Shown piece by piece: positions 48,161 through 59,749 of a stretch of DNA of 64,000 bases. Numbering within the stretch: position 1 is the first letter of the stretch; every line of letters begins with the position of its first letter. A program made the translations under genes and the position numbers. A model generated the notes under the pieces. That model had not been told where the DNA came from, ran no database searches, and saw nothing but the letters and a program-made list of their open reading frames with translations. This DNA comes from Gordionus sp. m RMFG-2023 (taxonomy: Eukaryota; Nematomorpha; Gordioida; Chordodea; Parachordodidae): assembly GCF_954871325.1 (NCBI RefSeq), contig NC_088777.1, positions 5,086,509 through 5,150,508 of the forward strand, in the 5' to 3' direction.

Positions 48161-51100
48161 TTAAATAACATCAGATCAAATATAATTTATTTTGATTTAT
48201 AAAAAATTAGGTTTAGACTAATGACATATAGTTTGGAATAAGAGCATATTTTTATATTTAATGTTAATATGAAGGTTTTTTTAAAAAAAGCTACATTCTA
48301 TGCTGAGTGGTTCATGCTAAGGCTCAGTAGATTCCCTAGGAGAGGGCGCGCAGGGGCTCAAGCCCCCTGAAAAATTTCTCCTGAAGCAAAACAAATTTTT
48401 AATGGCTCACTTAATATCTCCTTGAATTAAAAATAATTTTTTTGATAACCCCCTGAGCGATTTCTTTTAAAATTCTATTAGGTATTATATATAGATTTGA
48501 TTTTATTATTTAAAAATTAATAAGACTATCTAAATTTTAATAAAATGAGCGCTAATTTAATTATTAGATTAGATTAATACATATAGATTATATTTTCACT
48601 ATATCAGCTTGCAATCAAATTCTGTGCTAAAAATAGAATATCAATATCACTCGTAATGTCTAAATATTTATTTAGCACATAATATAGCAGTTAAAGCTCA
48701 AATAATATTTATTATTTAAATTATTTTATAACCCTAATTAAATATATATAATCTTTTATTAATTGAAAATTAACAAATTCAATATAGTTAGCCTAGTTCA
48801 AAATCCCTAAACAACTATATTATTCATTTTTAAATTTAATTACCATGTCTCTTTCAAAAAGTATTTCCAACGTCCAAACAAGTATAAGAAATTACTTTAT
48901 AAAAAGTGAGTAGACTTAGACATATAGTTAATAATTCACTATTATATAGAATTGGTTATAAAATATTAAGTAAAATGCCACTTTTACATAAAATATTATT
49001 AAAAATTATCTTTTCATTCTTCCCACAATGGATGTAATCCTTATTAGATTTTTTTTTTCCTTATCTTTTTTTATGTGTTCTTAGGAAAGCGATTTATTTC
49101 TTCTTTGAAAAACAGTTTTGAGTTAAATTTTTAATACGACTATATTTTTGATATTATTAAAAGCTACTTTAAATTTAAGACATAATATAACTAGTGGTGA
49201 TGTGACAATAATATACATAATCATAATTGCTTTCATCATATCATTCTGGTCCTTATTTTCTAATTACTAAATGATTCTTTTCTGATATGCCATCTTTACC
49301 ATGTAAATAACTCAAGGCTTCAATATATTTGCATAATTATTTATTCCAAAGATTTGTAGTGTTTTTATTTTATCAATTTATCTATTATAATAAATTCTGA
49401 TATGATACATCGTGAGTATCATGGCTATGACTGCAAATTAACCAGTATCTATTATCTGCGTGGCTATGTAATTTAAGATTATTAATCCTGCTGCTGAGAG
49501 TATTTGTTTGCATAATTTAGATGAGCAATAATGGTCAGCTCTCTAGTCGTTTATATATCATTAAAAATGGAATATAATCTTTTAGAAATATGTCACAATA
49601 ATTTTCTCGATTACTTATCTAGCTTACATAATGTATCTAAGAGGACGCTCTAACCACCATATATAATTTTATGATTTAAATTATCGTTTATATTCTCTTC
49701 TTGTTTTTGATTTGCTTAGGCCTAAAAATTTTCCTTATTACTCCATTATATAAAACATTGTCTAAATGGTAATACAACGTTATATTTTCATGATCTTTTG
49801 TCAATGTAGGTTTCCAAGAATTAATTTTTCAGAGTTTGCAACTTTCAATAATAAAAGTATGGGGGGGGGCTTTGCCCCATAAAATTTTTTGAGATTGTAA
49901 AGGTTAGTATCCCTGCTAAGGCTTGATATAAGCTAAGGTTAATCTAAGCGTAATATGAGAAAATAAGATATTGTATGTTATATCAGACGCCTTTTAATAT
50001 TTACCAAACTACTTGGTTTAGGTTTAGAACTGATATTAATCACGACCACATTAATATTTAGTTTAGGTCTATACAATAGAAATAAGGGTTAGTGTTTATA
50101 ATGAATCAGGAGAAATATTGATTTCAATAGAAACCAAATCCATTATGGAACTAATCGCTTCAGGTTAAAAAAAACCTAATATCTAACTCGTAAACCGCTT
50201 TTATGGTTAGCTAATGGCAATGCTACAAAGATAGGGTTAGGGTTTATATTAGATTATAGGAAATGCTGTAGTTGACACTACACTCACTTCATTCGGTAAA
50301 ATCTAAAAGACAATTTGGAGTATTGAACAAGGCTAAATAGCCAATATGTATCTTTTTATGTTAGCTAAAAAAAAAATTAAAAAATTTGCCCTGACATTAC
50401 GCTAGATGACCATTTTAATACAATTAATAAAATCAATTCAGCGACATGATTTAGGCAATATTTTTATGAAAATCAATATTTTATAAAACTATTGCTGTAC
50501 AATTTTTGTTTCATTCAGCAAGCTACTTATTAAATTTTTTATAAAATAGATAATATTCATAATAAATCCTTTTATTTTCTCTCGAATCTATGCATATGAA
50601 GAATTTTTATTAATCAAAAAAAAAAACATTATATGCTAATTTTTACATTTTTATTGCATTGCTAAGATCTCCCACATAGTTGAGAAGTGGTCCCGCAGAT
50701 GATATTTTAAATATTGAGTTTATCATTGTTAGTTTTAATTTGATTAAATATCATCTAAAATAACGGTTAGTTGAATAAATAATAAGTACAATATTTTACT
50801 AAAAATATTTTCTAAGAATCAAAAAAATATATAAATAGGAAATTGATAATTGAATAAATGTAAAATATTGTCCTATGATCTACAATTTTTAAATATATTA
50901 TATTTATTTTTAATTTTTTTAGATAATGGCTATTTAAAATATTCGGAATTCTTGTTATTAGATTCCCGTGTTGAAGTCAAAATGAAGTCGCAAATCATTT
51001 CTAGCTGTTATCCGCCCTTATTCATCTCTTCTCCAGTTAACTTTTTATTTCTTTATGTTCATAAAGCAATGATTAGAGTTTAAAATGTTTAATAGTGAGT

Positions 51101-51590
51101 TTATTCCAATCCTCTTGCAACAGAGAGAAACTGACTTTTATTTTCACACTTATAATAAATCATAAATTTTGTTGGGAATTTATCATTTTCTCCTAGTTGA
51201 AAATCATATTTTATACACATCTTTCTTCTAGTCTATGTTTACTGTTGTTATTATGATTATTTTGTTTATTGGTTTATACAAATTAAAAGCATAGCCTAAA
51301 ATTGCATCATAATTATAAACCAATAAATTTTAAGATATTGAATTATGTTTCAAGACAATAGCAAACATAATAAATGAAATATACAATTTTTCTTAATAAA
51401 TAACTAATTTGGAAACCTTTATGTACTAATAGAAATTAAATATGAATAAAAATCAAGCAGATTCGGGACTTGTTGATTTCACCGGAACTGAAGGGTCATA
51501 GACAGGGTATAGTTAGGTTAAAGATAGTTTAGTTTATTTTTAAACTTTCTATTAAATTAGTAAATCGCATGTTATTTATGTAAAAAAAAT
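48161..51590. other. A+T-rich spacer
   Basis: No gene recognised. Notable scraps are CAGGGGCTCAAGCCCCCTG at about 48351 and GGGGGCTTTGCCCC at about 49862, both small palindromes like those near DNA-transposon ends, and an open plus frame at 50850-51083 of low-complexity hydrophobic residues that I do not accept. Confidence 0.4.
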
Positions 51591-51950
51591 TTATAATTTT
51601 TATAACGTTAAAAAGATTAATATAATTTTTATAACGTTAAAAAGATTAATATAATTTTTATAACGTTAAAAAGATTAATATAATTTTTATAACGATTAAA
51701 AAGATTAATATAATTTTTATAACGTTAAAAAGATTAATATAATTTTTATAACGTTAAAAAGATTAATATAATTTTTATAACGCTAAAAAGATTAATATAA
51801 TTTTTATAACGTTATTAATATAATTTTTATAACGTTAAAAAGATTAATATAATTTTTATAACGCTAAAAAGATTAATATAATTTTTATAACGTTATTAAT
51901 ATAATTTTTATAACGTTATTAATATAATTTTTATAACGTTAAAAATTTTA
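51590..51950. repeat. Tandem repeat, 28-29-bp unit, about 13 copies
   Basis: The unit is TATAATTTTTATAACGTTAA followed by AAAGATTAA; some copies drop the AAAAAG part. The array decays rightwards into ACTATTATTTTTACTACGTT repeats up to 52060. It lies upstream of a hAT relic (52330-53320) and may be that element's subterminal repeat. Confidence 0.9.
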
Positions 51951-52329
51951 TTTTTACTATTTATAAGAAATACTATTATTTTTACTACGTTAAAAAGTTA
52001 CTATTATTTTTTTTTACTATGTTAAAAAATTTACTATTATTATTACTACGTTAAAAAAATATATAAATGAGGGAAGCAAATTATTGGTTATTTTTTTTAA
52101 TAAATAAAGAGAAAATCATGCCATGGTATTGTCTAATTTTACCATTAAAAAATAAGCATTGGGGAAGCAAATAAAAAAATGCTTATTTTTTTAATAAATA
52201 AATTAAAGAGAAATTTTTGACCTTACTTTTTTAAAATAAAAAATTTTTCGTTTATAAAATCCTTAATTAATGTATAATAATTGTAATTATATTATTAAAA
52301 AAATTTATTAACATTTTCATTTAGCTCAA

Positions 52330-53320
52330 GAAATTTTGATGCAAAAAAATTGATTATTGAAAAAGGAAGACCAAAACCAATTTTACAAAACTTAAAAAAA
52401 GAAATCAAAACTTGCATCCGTAATTTTTCTATCAATAAATATGAATGGCTCACTGGATGTGAATTTTCTAATTCTCTATATTGTTGGACATGCCTATTAT
52501 TCCCAAAGGAAAAATATGTTTGGAATGATAAAAAAATTTCGGATATGAATAATTTTTCAAAGGCAGTTAAACGGCAAAGAATCAACCCCTCATTTGCAGT
52601 CGATGATTCAATTAAAAACATTTGGCCAAAATCGTATTGAAAATATGATAGATTCGATGCGCAAAATATCAATCGAACAGCATAATTCTAGAGTCAAATC
52701 AAATAAAGAAATATTGAAAATATTGATCAACTATGTTTTCTTGGAATTCAGGAGCTCGTATTCCGTGGTAATGATGAATCTTCTAATTCAATAAATAGAG
52801 TAAATTATATTGTATTAGTTTATTTGCTCGCGGAAGAAAATTTACAATTGAATTGAAACATCATTTAGAAATAGTGCAGTTTTTATTGTACTATCAAGCA
52901 ATATTCAAAATGATTTGATTAATTCTATTTCATATGTCTTACACCAAGAAATATTAAATTCGTCGAATTTTTAGATATTAGTAAATTCCAAATAATAAAT
53001 TTCCTAAAATATTTATTAGATAATCTAAACGACACTTATTCTCAATTTTTTGACACACAAGCTGGAAACCGTATTAAAGGTAGTGTTTCGGGTTGTTAAA
53101 TTTAGAAAGAAAGAGAATGTTAATGATACTAGAATTTTTAATATGCACCGATTTGATGAAAAGTTTTAAAGAGTTTTTTAAATTATGCAAATTCATCTTA
53201 ACTTTGGCTTCAATAACAGCAAGTGCAGAACGGATTTTTTCATCTTTAAGAAGAATTAAATCTTATAGCAGAAACGATGAGCCAAAATCGATTATCGAAT
53301 CTATCTTTGATTTCGATTGA
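52330..53320 (+). pseudogene. hAT transposase relic with internal deletion
   Basis: Plus frames read NKYEWLTGCEFSNSLYCWTC then LLFPKE (TTF-type finger region, 52430-52510), a segment with IENMIDSMRKISIEQHN, and at 53150-53310 TLASITASAERIFSSLRRIK, the hAT dimerisation motif. The catalytic core with its DGA box and CxxH motif is missing and there are several shifts, so it is an internally deleted, dead copy. It is distinct in sequence from the other hAT copies in the window. Confidence 0.7.
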
Positions 53321-53329
53321 AAAAAAAAT

Positions 53330-54289
53330 TATTAAAAAATTTAAAATATAGCGATAACTTTTATAATGCAGTACTTGATCATTTTACTCAAAAACAAAGA
53401 CGAATACCACTTATTTACAAATCTTAGTGTTTTTATGGTTTGAGTTTGACTAAAATAAAAATATTTTTTTGATTGCTTCCCTAGTAGTAAACTTGACGCT
53501 TCGTCACTGGCAAATGGAATAGTATTTAGGCCTAACCCGGTTTGAATTTTTTTAACCAGACTTCGCTGTCCAATTTGTAACCGGCCCGTCATAGTTACAA
53601 TGTACTAATGTTTCGCTATCCGGTCTGGGTTTTTAAAATCTAGAAATATATCCTACGGAAAAATAATCAAGAATGATGAGTATCGTGATTTTTTTTACTA
53701 AAGCAATAAAACACAAAATGTAGGAAAAGGAGATCGTATTTATGAATGAGTGATAATTGTAGCGAGTTATTTAATCATTAAAATATAAGCAATATGAAAT
53801 ACATTATTTTAACAAAATTTGGCTTTTGAATATTATTTTATTCTCTATTAAGCATGATGGACATCTCTACATTTTCCCCGCTCCGCTTTGCCAATTAATA
53901 TTTTGCCCTGCCCAAATTTTTAGAACCTTACTCGAACCGATTTAGTCCAGTCCGTGAACCGGCCGGAATGCAGATCTATAATACGAATAATTATAAATAT
54001 TAAACCAAACTAATATTAAAAAAAATATTAAACAAACGAATATTATAAATATCAACTATTATAAATATTAAATATGTATAATTATTATAAATATTAAATA
54101 TGATATGCGAATAAATTATATATAAATACTATATTAAACATATGAATATTAAAAAATTATTAAATTATTAAAATATTATGAATATTTTAAATATTGTAAC
54201 AACATATATAATATTTAAAATTATAAATATTATATATTCGTTAGAAGTTAGAACGTGTATATAAATATTAAGTGAACAATTATAAATAT
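53330..54289. other. A+T-rich spacer with GGGC-family debris
   Basis: 53515-53635 and 53915-53965 hold CCGGTTTG/CCGGCC words like the dispersed GGGC family; 53990-54280 is a run of TATAAATATTAAA-type low complexity. No gene. Confidence 0.5.
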
Positions 54290-54425
54290 TATGTGCATAA
54301 TTATAAATGTAGTAGAAGTTGTACAATTATAATTATTAACATTATGAGATGTATAATTATAAATGTAGTAGAAGTTGTATAATTATAATTATTAACATAA
54401 TGAGGTGTATAATTATAAATATAAA
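54290..54425. repeat. Tandem duplication, 58-bp unit
   Basis: ATAATTATAAATGTAGTAGA followed by AGTTGTA and an ATTATTAACAT core occurs twice, with a third partial start. Confidence 0.8.
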
Positions 54426-54540
54426 TATTTGGTGAATAAATTATAATATAAATGTTAGGTAAATACGTGTAAACGACATTTTAATTTCGACAGTATTTAA
54501 AGCACAAATAAATTTATTAGCAAATTTATTGTACATCTAG

Positions 54541-54735
54541 TGTTGTTAAACGGCTCATTTTGAGCCGATTTTTAAAAACGGCTAACTCAATATTTTAGCC
54601 AGAAAAATATAGCCCAAGCCTTGGCCTTTGTTCCTTCTACAAACAAAATCTCCAGGCTTGCGTAATATTATTCTAGATGAAATATTGAGTTAGCCTTTTT
54701 TTTTTTAAATCAAAAGGACCGTTTAACAACATTAT
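54541..54735. mobile_element. MITE, TAGTGTTGTTAAACGGC family
   Basis: Left end TAGTGTTGTTAAACGGCTCA with CCGATTTTTAAAAACGGCTA just inside; right end GACCGTTTAACAACATTA in inverse. The interior shares AACTCAATATTTTAGCCAG with its sisters. The flanks do not give a clean 8-bp duplication here. Confidence 0.75.
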
Positions 54736-54765
54736 ATCGCCATTTGTTAAAAATAATTTTCTTTA

Positions 54766-54991
54766 GGCTGTGTCCAAAGTATCAAAAAAAAATCTAGCGA
54801 AAAAAAAAATATAAGCCATTTTTAATGGAAAATTAAAATGTTGACCTAAATGATTTTTTCAAATTTCTATAAATACCAAAAAATGATTTAGGCCAAAATT
54901 TTAATTTTCCATTAAAAATGGCTTATATTTTTTTTCCGCTAGATTTGCGCAAATTGTGCGATTAAATTTTTTTGATACTTTGGACACAGCC
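54766..54991. mobile_element. PIF/Harbinger-like palindromic MITE, 226 bp
   Basis: Inverted ends GGCTGTGTCCAAAGTATCAA and TTGATACTTTGGACACAGCC match perfectly and are flanked by TTA on both sides (54763-54765 and 54992-54994), the target preference of PIF/Harbinger. A second inverted pair (AAGCCATTTTTAATGGAAAA with its inverse) makes most of the element one long hairpin. No coding capacity. Confidence 0.85.
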
Positions 54992-55456
54992 TTAAAAAGT
55001 CCAAAAAAATTTTGTATCGATATACTTTATTTAATTCAATATATTGTTAGATTAATAGAATCATTATAAATATATGTAAGTATATATATATATATACCAT
55101 GTTAACATGTATTAAATATTTATTATTCAAAGGGAAGCGGTTTATAGGACTGTTATCCCAAATACCTAAAAATTGAACCCATGTGGCATCTTGATAAAAT
55201 ATTAAAAATATACAAATTCTTTAACAATACAAAAAAATAATAAATAAAAGAAAGAAAGATGTCATATAATAAATTGCAAAAAGATCTGTAAAGGTAACCC
55301 AATCTTCAGCCTGGATTCGGGTTTTAAAAAAAGCCCGCTCCCGATTATTCTAGAATATTTTTAGGATATGGGCTCGCTGGATATTTATATGAACACCATT
55401 TAAGGGTCCGGTCTTGGTTCTTAAAAAACTTTTCTAAACAATTTTATGGTGTTTTG

Positions 55457-55633
55457 CAGAGTTGTTAAAGGATCTAGATACAAGTATCTAGATCCTGTAT
55501 CTAGATATAAAAATGTGGTATCTGTATCTGTATCTAGATAGATTTTTGATTAAAATATATCTGTATCTAGATATTATTTTAGACGATGTATCTGTATCTA
55601 GATCCATTTAAAAAGTATCTTTTAACAACTCTG
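55457..55633. mobile_element. GTATCTAGATA MITE, 177 bp
   Basis: Inverted ends CAGAGTTGTTAAA and TTTAACAACTCTG with a perfect 8-bp duplication GTGTTTTG (55449-55456, 55634-55641). Interior nearly identical to the copy at 32579-32743. Confidence 0.9.
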
Positions 55634-56465
55634 GTGTTTTGTATCAAAAAAACTTTAAAAGTAAGTTCTTAAATATGAGAAGTTAAAGATTTTGTGGAAA
55701 TGATTTTACTGTAATAACTCGACTAACTTAATCGATAAAATTTAAAAAGGAAGTTGTAAAATAGAGTGAATGATTGTGAAAATGATAATGTAAATTTAAA
55801 TTTAATATTATATTAGATTCTAGTTCCAGTTAATTAAAGGCCAGGGTCCCCTGCTTGTAGATATCCGATAAATTTATAATAAAAAAAAAATAGATTCCGA
55901 AGAGCCGGCTCAGCCTAACACATGATCATTAAAATATAGACACGGCCAGTGACCCGATAAATATCTATCTTACATTTCCTTCAATATAAAAAAAAATAGG
56001 AGATGGTAAATTTTTTTCATATCAAAATAGAAATAAAGTTAGATATCCTCATTAAATATTTATAATGAGCAAAATTTTTAAAAATAGAGAATAAAATAAA
56101 TATTTTGAGTTTGCGATTTCTTCCCCACATGTTTTTAGTTTTTTTTAAAAAATTAATCAAGCTGATGGTTTTAGCGGGCTAGTCTTAAATCTAAAAAAAA
56201 AATTAATTTTGCGAGCTACCTAATGTCAAAATTATTCATAAATGAGCAAAATTTGAAGAAATTAAAGATATACAAAGTAAAAGCCTCTTTGTAATTAACT
56301 CGGATAGAAGTAAATGTTCGTTCAGTAAACCTATCTGAAGGAACGTTAAATTTATTCGGTATACTTCTACTAGCTATTAGCAACTAAATGTTGTTTTCTA
56401 TATCTATCTCATTTCGCTATAGTTAACTGCAAAAAAAAATATTTAATGCTTTTTACGCTGTTATC

Positions 56466-56689
56466 TTGTATTGTTAAATGGCTTCTATTTGAGCCGATTT
56501 TTAAAAACAGATAACTCAATATTTAAGGCTAAAAAAAATAAGGCCTAAGACTAGAAATTTAATTAATAGATGCCTAAACTTGTGTTCCATCTATGAGAGC
56601 AAAATGTTAAGGCTTGTATAATATTGTTTCTAAAATATTGAGTTAACTGTTTAAAAGATCAGCTCAAGTCTAGCCCTTTAACAATACTA
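56466..56689. mobile_element. MITE, TAGTGTTGTTAAACGGC family, 224 bp
   Basis: Inverted ends TTGTATTGTTAAATGGC and CCTTTAACAATACTA with a perfect 8-bp duplication CTGTTATC (56458-56465, 56690-56697). The duplication length shows the family uses hAT machinery. Confidence 0.88.
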
Positions 56690-56718
56690 CTGTTATCCTT
56701 TACTATAAATATAAAAAG

Positions 56719-56880
56719 CAGAGTTGTTAAAGGATCTAGATATAAAAATATGGTATCTGTATCTGTATCTAGATAGATTTTTGATTAAAATATCTGTATC
56801 TGTATCTAGATAGATTTTTGATTAAAATATCTGTATCTAGATATTATTTAAGACGATGTATCTGTATCTAGATCCAATCT
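56719..56880. mobile_element. GTATCTAGATA MITE, right end lost
   Basis: Left end CAGAGTTGTTAAAGGATC is intact and the GTATCTGTATCTAGATA interior carries one extra repeat block. The right inverted end is missing; sequence ends near GATCCAATC. Confidence 0.8.
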
Positions 56881-57214
56881 TTTATCATGATAAAAGTATC
56901 GTTTTATCTTTTTTTTATCAATACTCACAAATGCATTCTTTGCGATGAATATTTGAATTTAACTGTTAATTTTACTTATATTATTTGTGATAAATTTAAT
57001 TTTTGCAAAATAATTTTTTTTTAATTATAATTGAATAAAAAAAAATAATCCAAAAAAAATATTTTTTTTAGCTTGTATTGGGTCGATAGTTTATTAAAGT
57101 TAGCTTGTATTGGGTAGTCGAATTTAGTTAAATTTAGCTATAGTTTTAACTAAATTGTCCTTTCCTCCTGGAGGTTGTTAACTAATAACAAGGTTTTCTA
57201 TCAAAAATTTATAC

Positions 57215-57361
57215 CTGCAACCGGATCCAAAAAAGTGACAACGACAAATGAAACCTTCGCAGCATTTATAAATAGATTTTCTTTCATCGCAAGGTTGGCC
57301 GTATTGCTTGCATTTGTTGATACTTCTGCTCTTAAACCTTTTCCAATAGATAGCTCTTTTG
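57215..57361 (-). CDS. Agatoxin-like cysteine-knot peptide, one exon
   Basis: The minus-strand exon (acceptor TTTTTTTTCAAG, donor TGCAG|GTATAA, 147 bp, phase 2 in and 2 out) has a basic propeptide-like lead with a KR site, then C-x6-C-x8-CC-x4-C-x-C-x6-C. This spacing is that of the agatoxin-like peptide family, which occurs in spider venoms and as secreted peptides in many other arthropods. Seven of the expected eight cysteines lie in the exon; the last should come from the next exon, because the donor falls just after the seventh. Reading through instead would give a non-cysteine ending and a stop at 57178. The signal-peptide exon and the last exon were not found. Role (venom or endogenous peptide) cannot be told from sequence. 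Confidence 0.65.
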
Positions 57362-57439
57362 CTTGAAAAAAAACGTTATTTCGATAAGAAGATTTTAAAA
57401 TAAAAGCAAATTTATATTTATTTAAAATTATTCAATTTG

Positions 57440-57605
57440 TATTTTTATAAACGGCTAACTCAATATTTCATCTCGAAAAATATTACGCTAGCCTGAAGAT
57501 TTTGCTCATAGAAGGAACAAAGGTCTAGGCATATATTGACGAAATCTCTAGGCTTAGTTAATATTTTTCTGGCTAAAATATTGAGTTAGCCGTTTAACAA
57601 CACAA
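57440..57605. mobile_element. MITE, TAGTGTTGTTAAACGGC family, left-truncated
   Basis: Carries AAACGGCTAACTCAATATTT, GATTTTGCTCATAGAAGGAA and the right end TTAGCCGTTTAACAACAC. The left tip is lost, so no duplication can be set. Confidence 0.7.
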
Positions 57606-57609
57606 TGTA

Positions 57610-58287
57610 AATAATTTTCTTCAAGAAAACGCATAAACAATCGTCTCAGTTTGATTTAACAATAATTCATTATTATATCAAGCGGTTTTTTTATAGGCAA
57701 GGGGTTGTCATTGCTATAATATAATAGGTCTACTACTGGAGGATAGTGCAATATTTTAGAAATTTTATAATTTAGTACTGAAAGAACGTGGAAAATAATA
57801 GCATTCTGTATTATACATAATGAACAAGGGTATTTTTTTTTGATTTTTAGGCCCCTTTCCAAATTTTAAGAGGCTAAGTTCCCCTCCCCCCTAACTAAAA
57901 TTTCTTATCTTTTTTTTCAAAAATGTTAAATTTTTATCCCCTTTTCCGCTTATTATTATTATAAAAATTAGTTTTTATTTTAGTCGATATCTTTTTTTTT
58001 CATATTTTTTTATAAAAGCCACATAGATGTTAGTTAAACAAAAAAATTTTGTTTCTATATTTTTATAAAAAATTTTTAAAAGTGGCCACTTCTTCAGCTT
58101 TATTATAAGTTTAAAGTGGGCTTACCACCAGCAGTAGTGGTGATAAATAGCCCAATTTTTAACAGGGTTCGAACCAACTCTAGAATGGTTAAACCAAATT
58201 TTTGGAGCGAAAACTATCATCTTAACTGTGATCAAGGTTTAAACTTGAAGGATAGCTCAATCTTTGAATAAAAAAATATACTCTTAC
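57610..58287. other. A+T-rich spacer
   Basis: Contains an open minus frame at 57656-57862 without recognisable motifs and long T/A runs. No feature claimed. Confidence 0.4.
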
Positions 58288-58331
58288 CTCAGGGAATAGA
58301 GGATTATTTCGACAGTTATGATTTAGCCAAT
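58288..58331 (-). CDS. Candidate short exon, product unknown
   Basis: A 44-bp open stretch (phase 1 in, 0 out; peptide WLNHNCRNNPLFPE) lies between an acceptor GTGTTGTTAG and a near-consensus donor GAG|GTAAGAGT. No partner exon with matching phase was found. The frame also extends upstream to 58410 without a stop. Confidence 0.25.
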
Positions 58332-58578
58332 CTAACAACACCGAACACAAGAAATAGTTCAATTTTAACAAAATTTTTTGAATGTTTAAATAAATTTGAA
58401 ATTTTTTCAAATAGGCAGGTTGTTAATTGTTAGGATGATTTCAATCTACTTAATAAATTTTTTTTATTGGTGTCATTTTGCCAATAAAACATTAATTTTT
58501 TTTATTAAAAAAAATTCATTAGGATCATGTTTACAAATAATAAAATATTATGTATGTAGCAATGACATATAATATTAC

Positions 58579-58667
58579 CTAGACTGACGAACGGTGCATT
58601 CATAATAATGCATTTGGAAGCGTCGATGAATACGAATCAGCTGAACCCGCCATTTTGGATAACCCAT
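58579..58667 (-). CDS. Candidate exon, possibly upstream of the agatoxin-like exon
   Basis: G+C-richer stretch with an ATG at 58667, 29 codons (MGYPKWRVQLIRIHRRFQMH ...) and a donor TCTAG|GTAATA with two bases left over. That phase would join the agatoxin-like exon at 57361 (AG plus C), but the peptide is basic, not a signal sequence, so it would have to be an internal propeptide exon. A second frame starts MAGSADSYSSTLPNALL and stops. Evidence is thin. Confidence 0.22.
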
Positions 58668-59547
58668 ATAGTAATTATTCTCATGTTAAAAACTACAATT
58701 GATAACTTGTTTCCTTATTATCTCGATGATCAGGTGATTCTTTAATAAAGTTTACGTCAGACATAGGAATAAATTGGCCTCTCGGTTAAAAATTTTAATA
58801 ATGATAAAGGGTAACAAAAATGGCATCCCCATTTTACTTTTAATGAATACATAGTCAGTCTAGGTATTATATATTTACAGATATCGCTTAGATTCAGAAA
58901 ACTTCCAATTTTATTTTTTTTAAAAAAAATATACCATTAAAAAAAATGCATAACTAGGAAAGAATAAAAAATAGACCAATTTATTATAGAAACCATCGTG
59001 CAGACTAATCTAATGGATATAGCTTTTAAAACGGGGGTAAAATGACTTGAATCAATTTTAATAAAATTATTTTTTAATTAGATATATAATTAAATTCAAA
59101 AAAAAATAGGCCCTAAGAAACCTAGATCTAGATGACCTATTTGGCGAAATGCAAATAAAAAGATTCAAATTAAATGAATATGATTGGGGCTTTGACAATA
59201 TATAGATGAAGATATTCCTAATAAAAAAAATTTAAATAATTCCTTAGCTATGGTGGATTCTTTATCCTACAGCCGAATGCGAAAAGGACTTATCATCTTA
59301 TCATTATGATCGTGGCAGATAAACGAGCGAGTTTAAGAGTAAATAATTTGTCAAAATTTAATGTTCCCTAAATGTTAAAAGGACCTTTCGATATCGGAAT
59401 GAATTTCAGATCCACGTATCAAAATATGGCAAAAGAATTATCTCTTTAAGAAAATTACGGCCTAGAAAGTGAAGAAATAAAAGATTTATGGAAAATTTTT
59501 TATATATTTGGATATATTTCAATTAGTAATATATGTATATCGCTGGT

Positions 59548-59741
59548 AGTTTTGCTAAGCGGCTCGTTTTGAATCGATTATTAAAAATGGTTAACTCACT
59601 ACCTCATCCAGAAAAAATATTACTAAAGCCTGAAGATTTTGCTCATAGAAGGAACAAAGATCTGGGCATGCATTATCGAAATCTTGAGACTTAGGCATAT
59701 TTTTCTGGGCTAAAATATTGAGTTCCGTTCAACATTACTAA
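59548..59741. mobile_element. MITE, TAGTGTTGTTAAACGGC family, 194 bp
   Basis: Decayed inverted ends AGTTTTGCTAAGCGGC and CCGTTCAACATTACTAA with a perfect 8-bp duplication TCGCTGGT (59540-59547, 59742-59749). Internal GATTTTGCTCATAGAAGGAA as in its sisters. Confidence 0.85.
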
Positions 59742-59749
59742 TCGCTGGT

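Noticed and set aside
51590-51950. Regular repeat array that might be taken for a CRISPR
   Set aside because: Units are directly adjacent with no unique spacers, and the DNA is eukaryotic.
59235-59345. Possible hAT dimerisation relic (PTAECEKDLSSYHYDRGR)
   Set aside because: The match to the x-T-A-E-C-E-R-x-F-S motif is short and nothing else of a transposase surrounds it.
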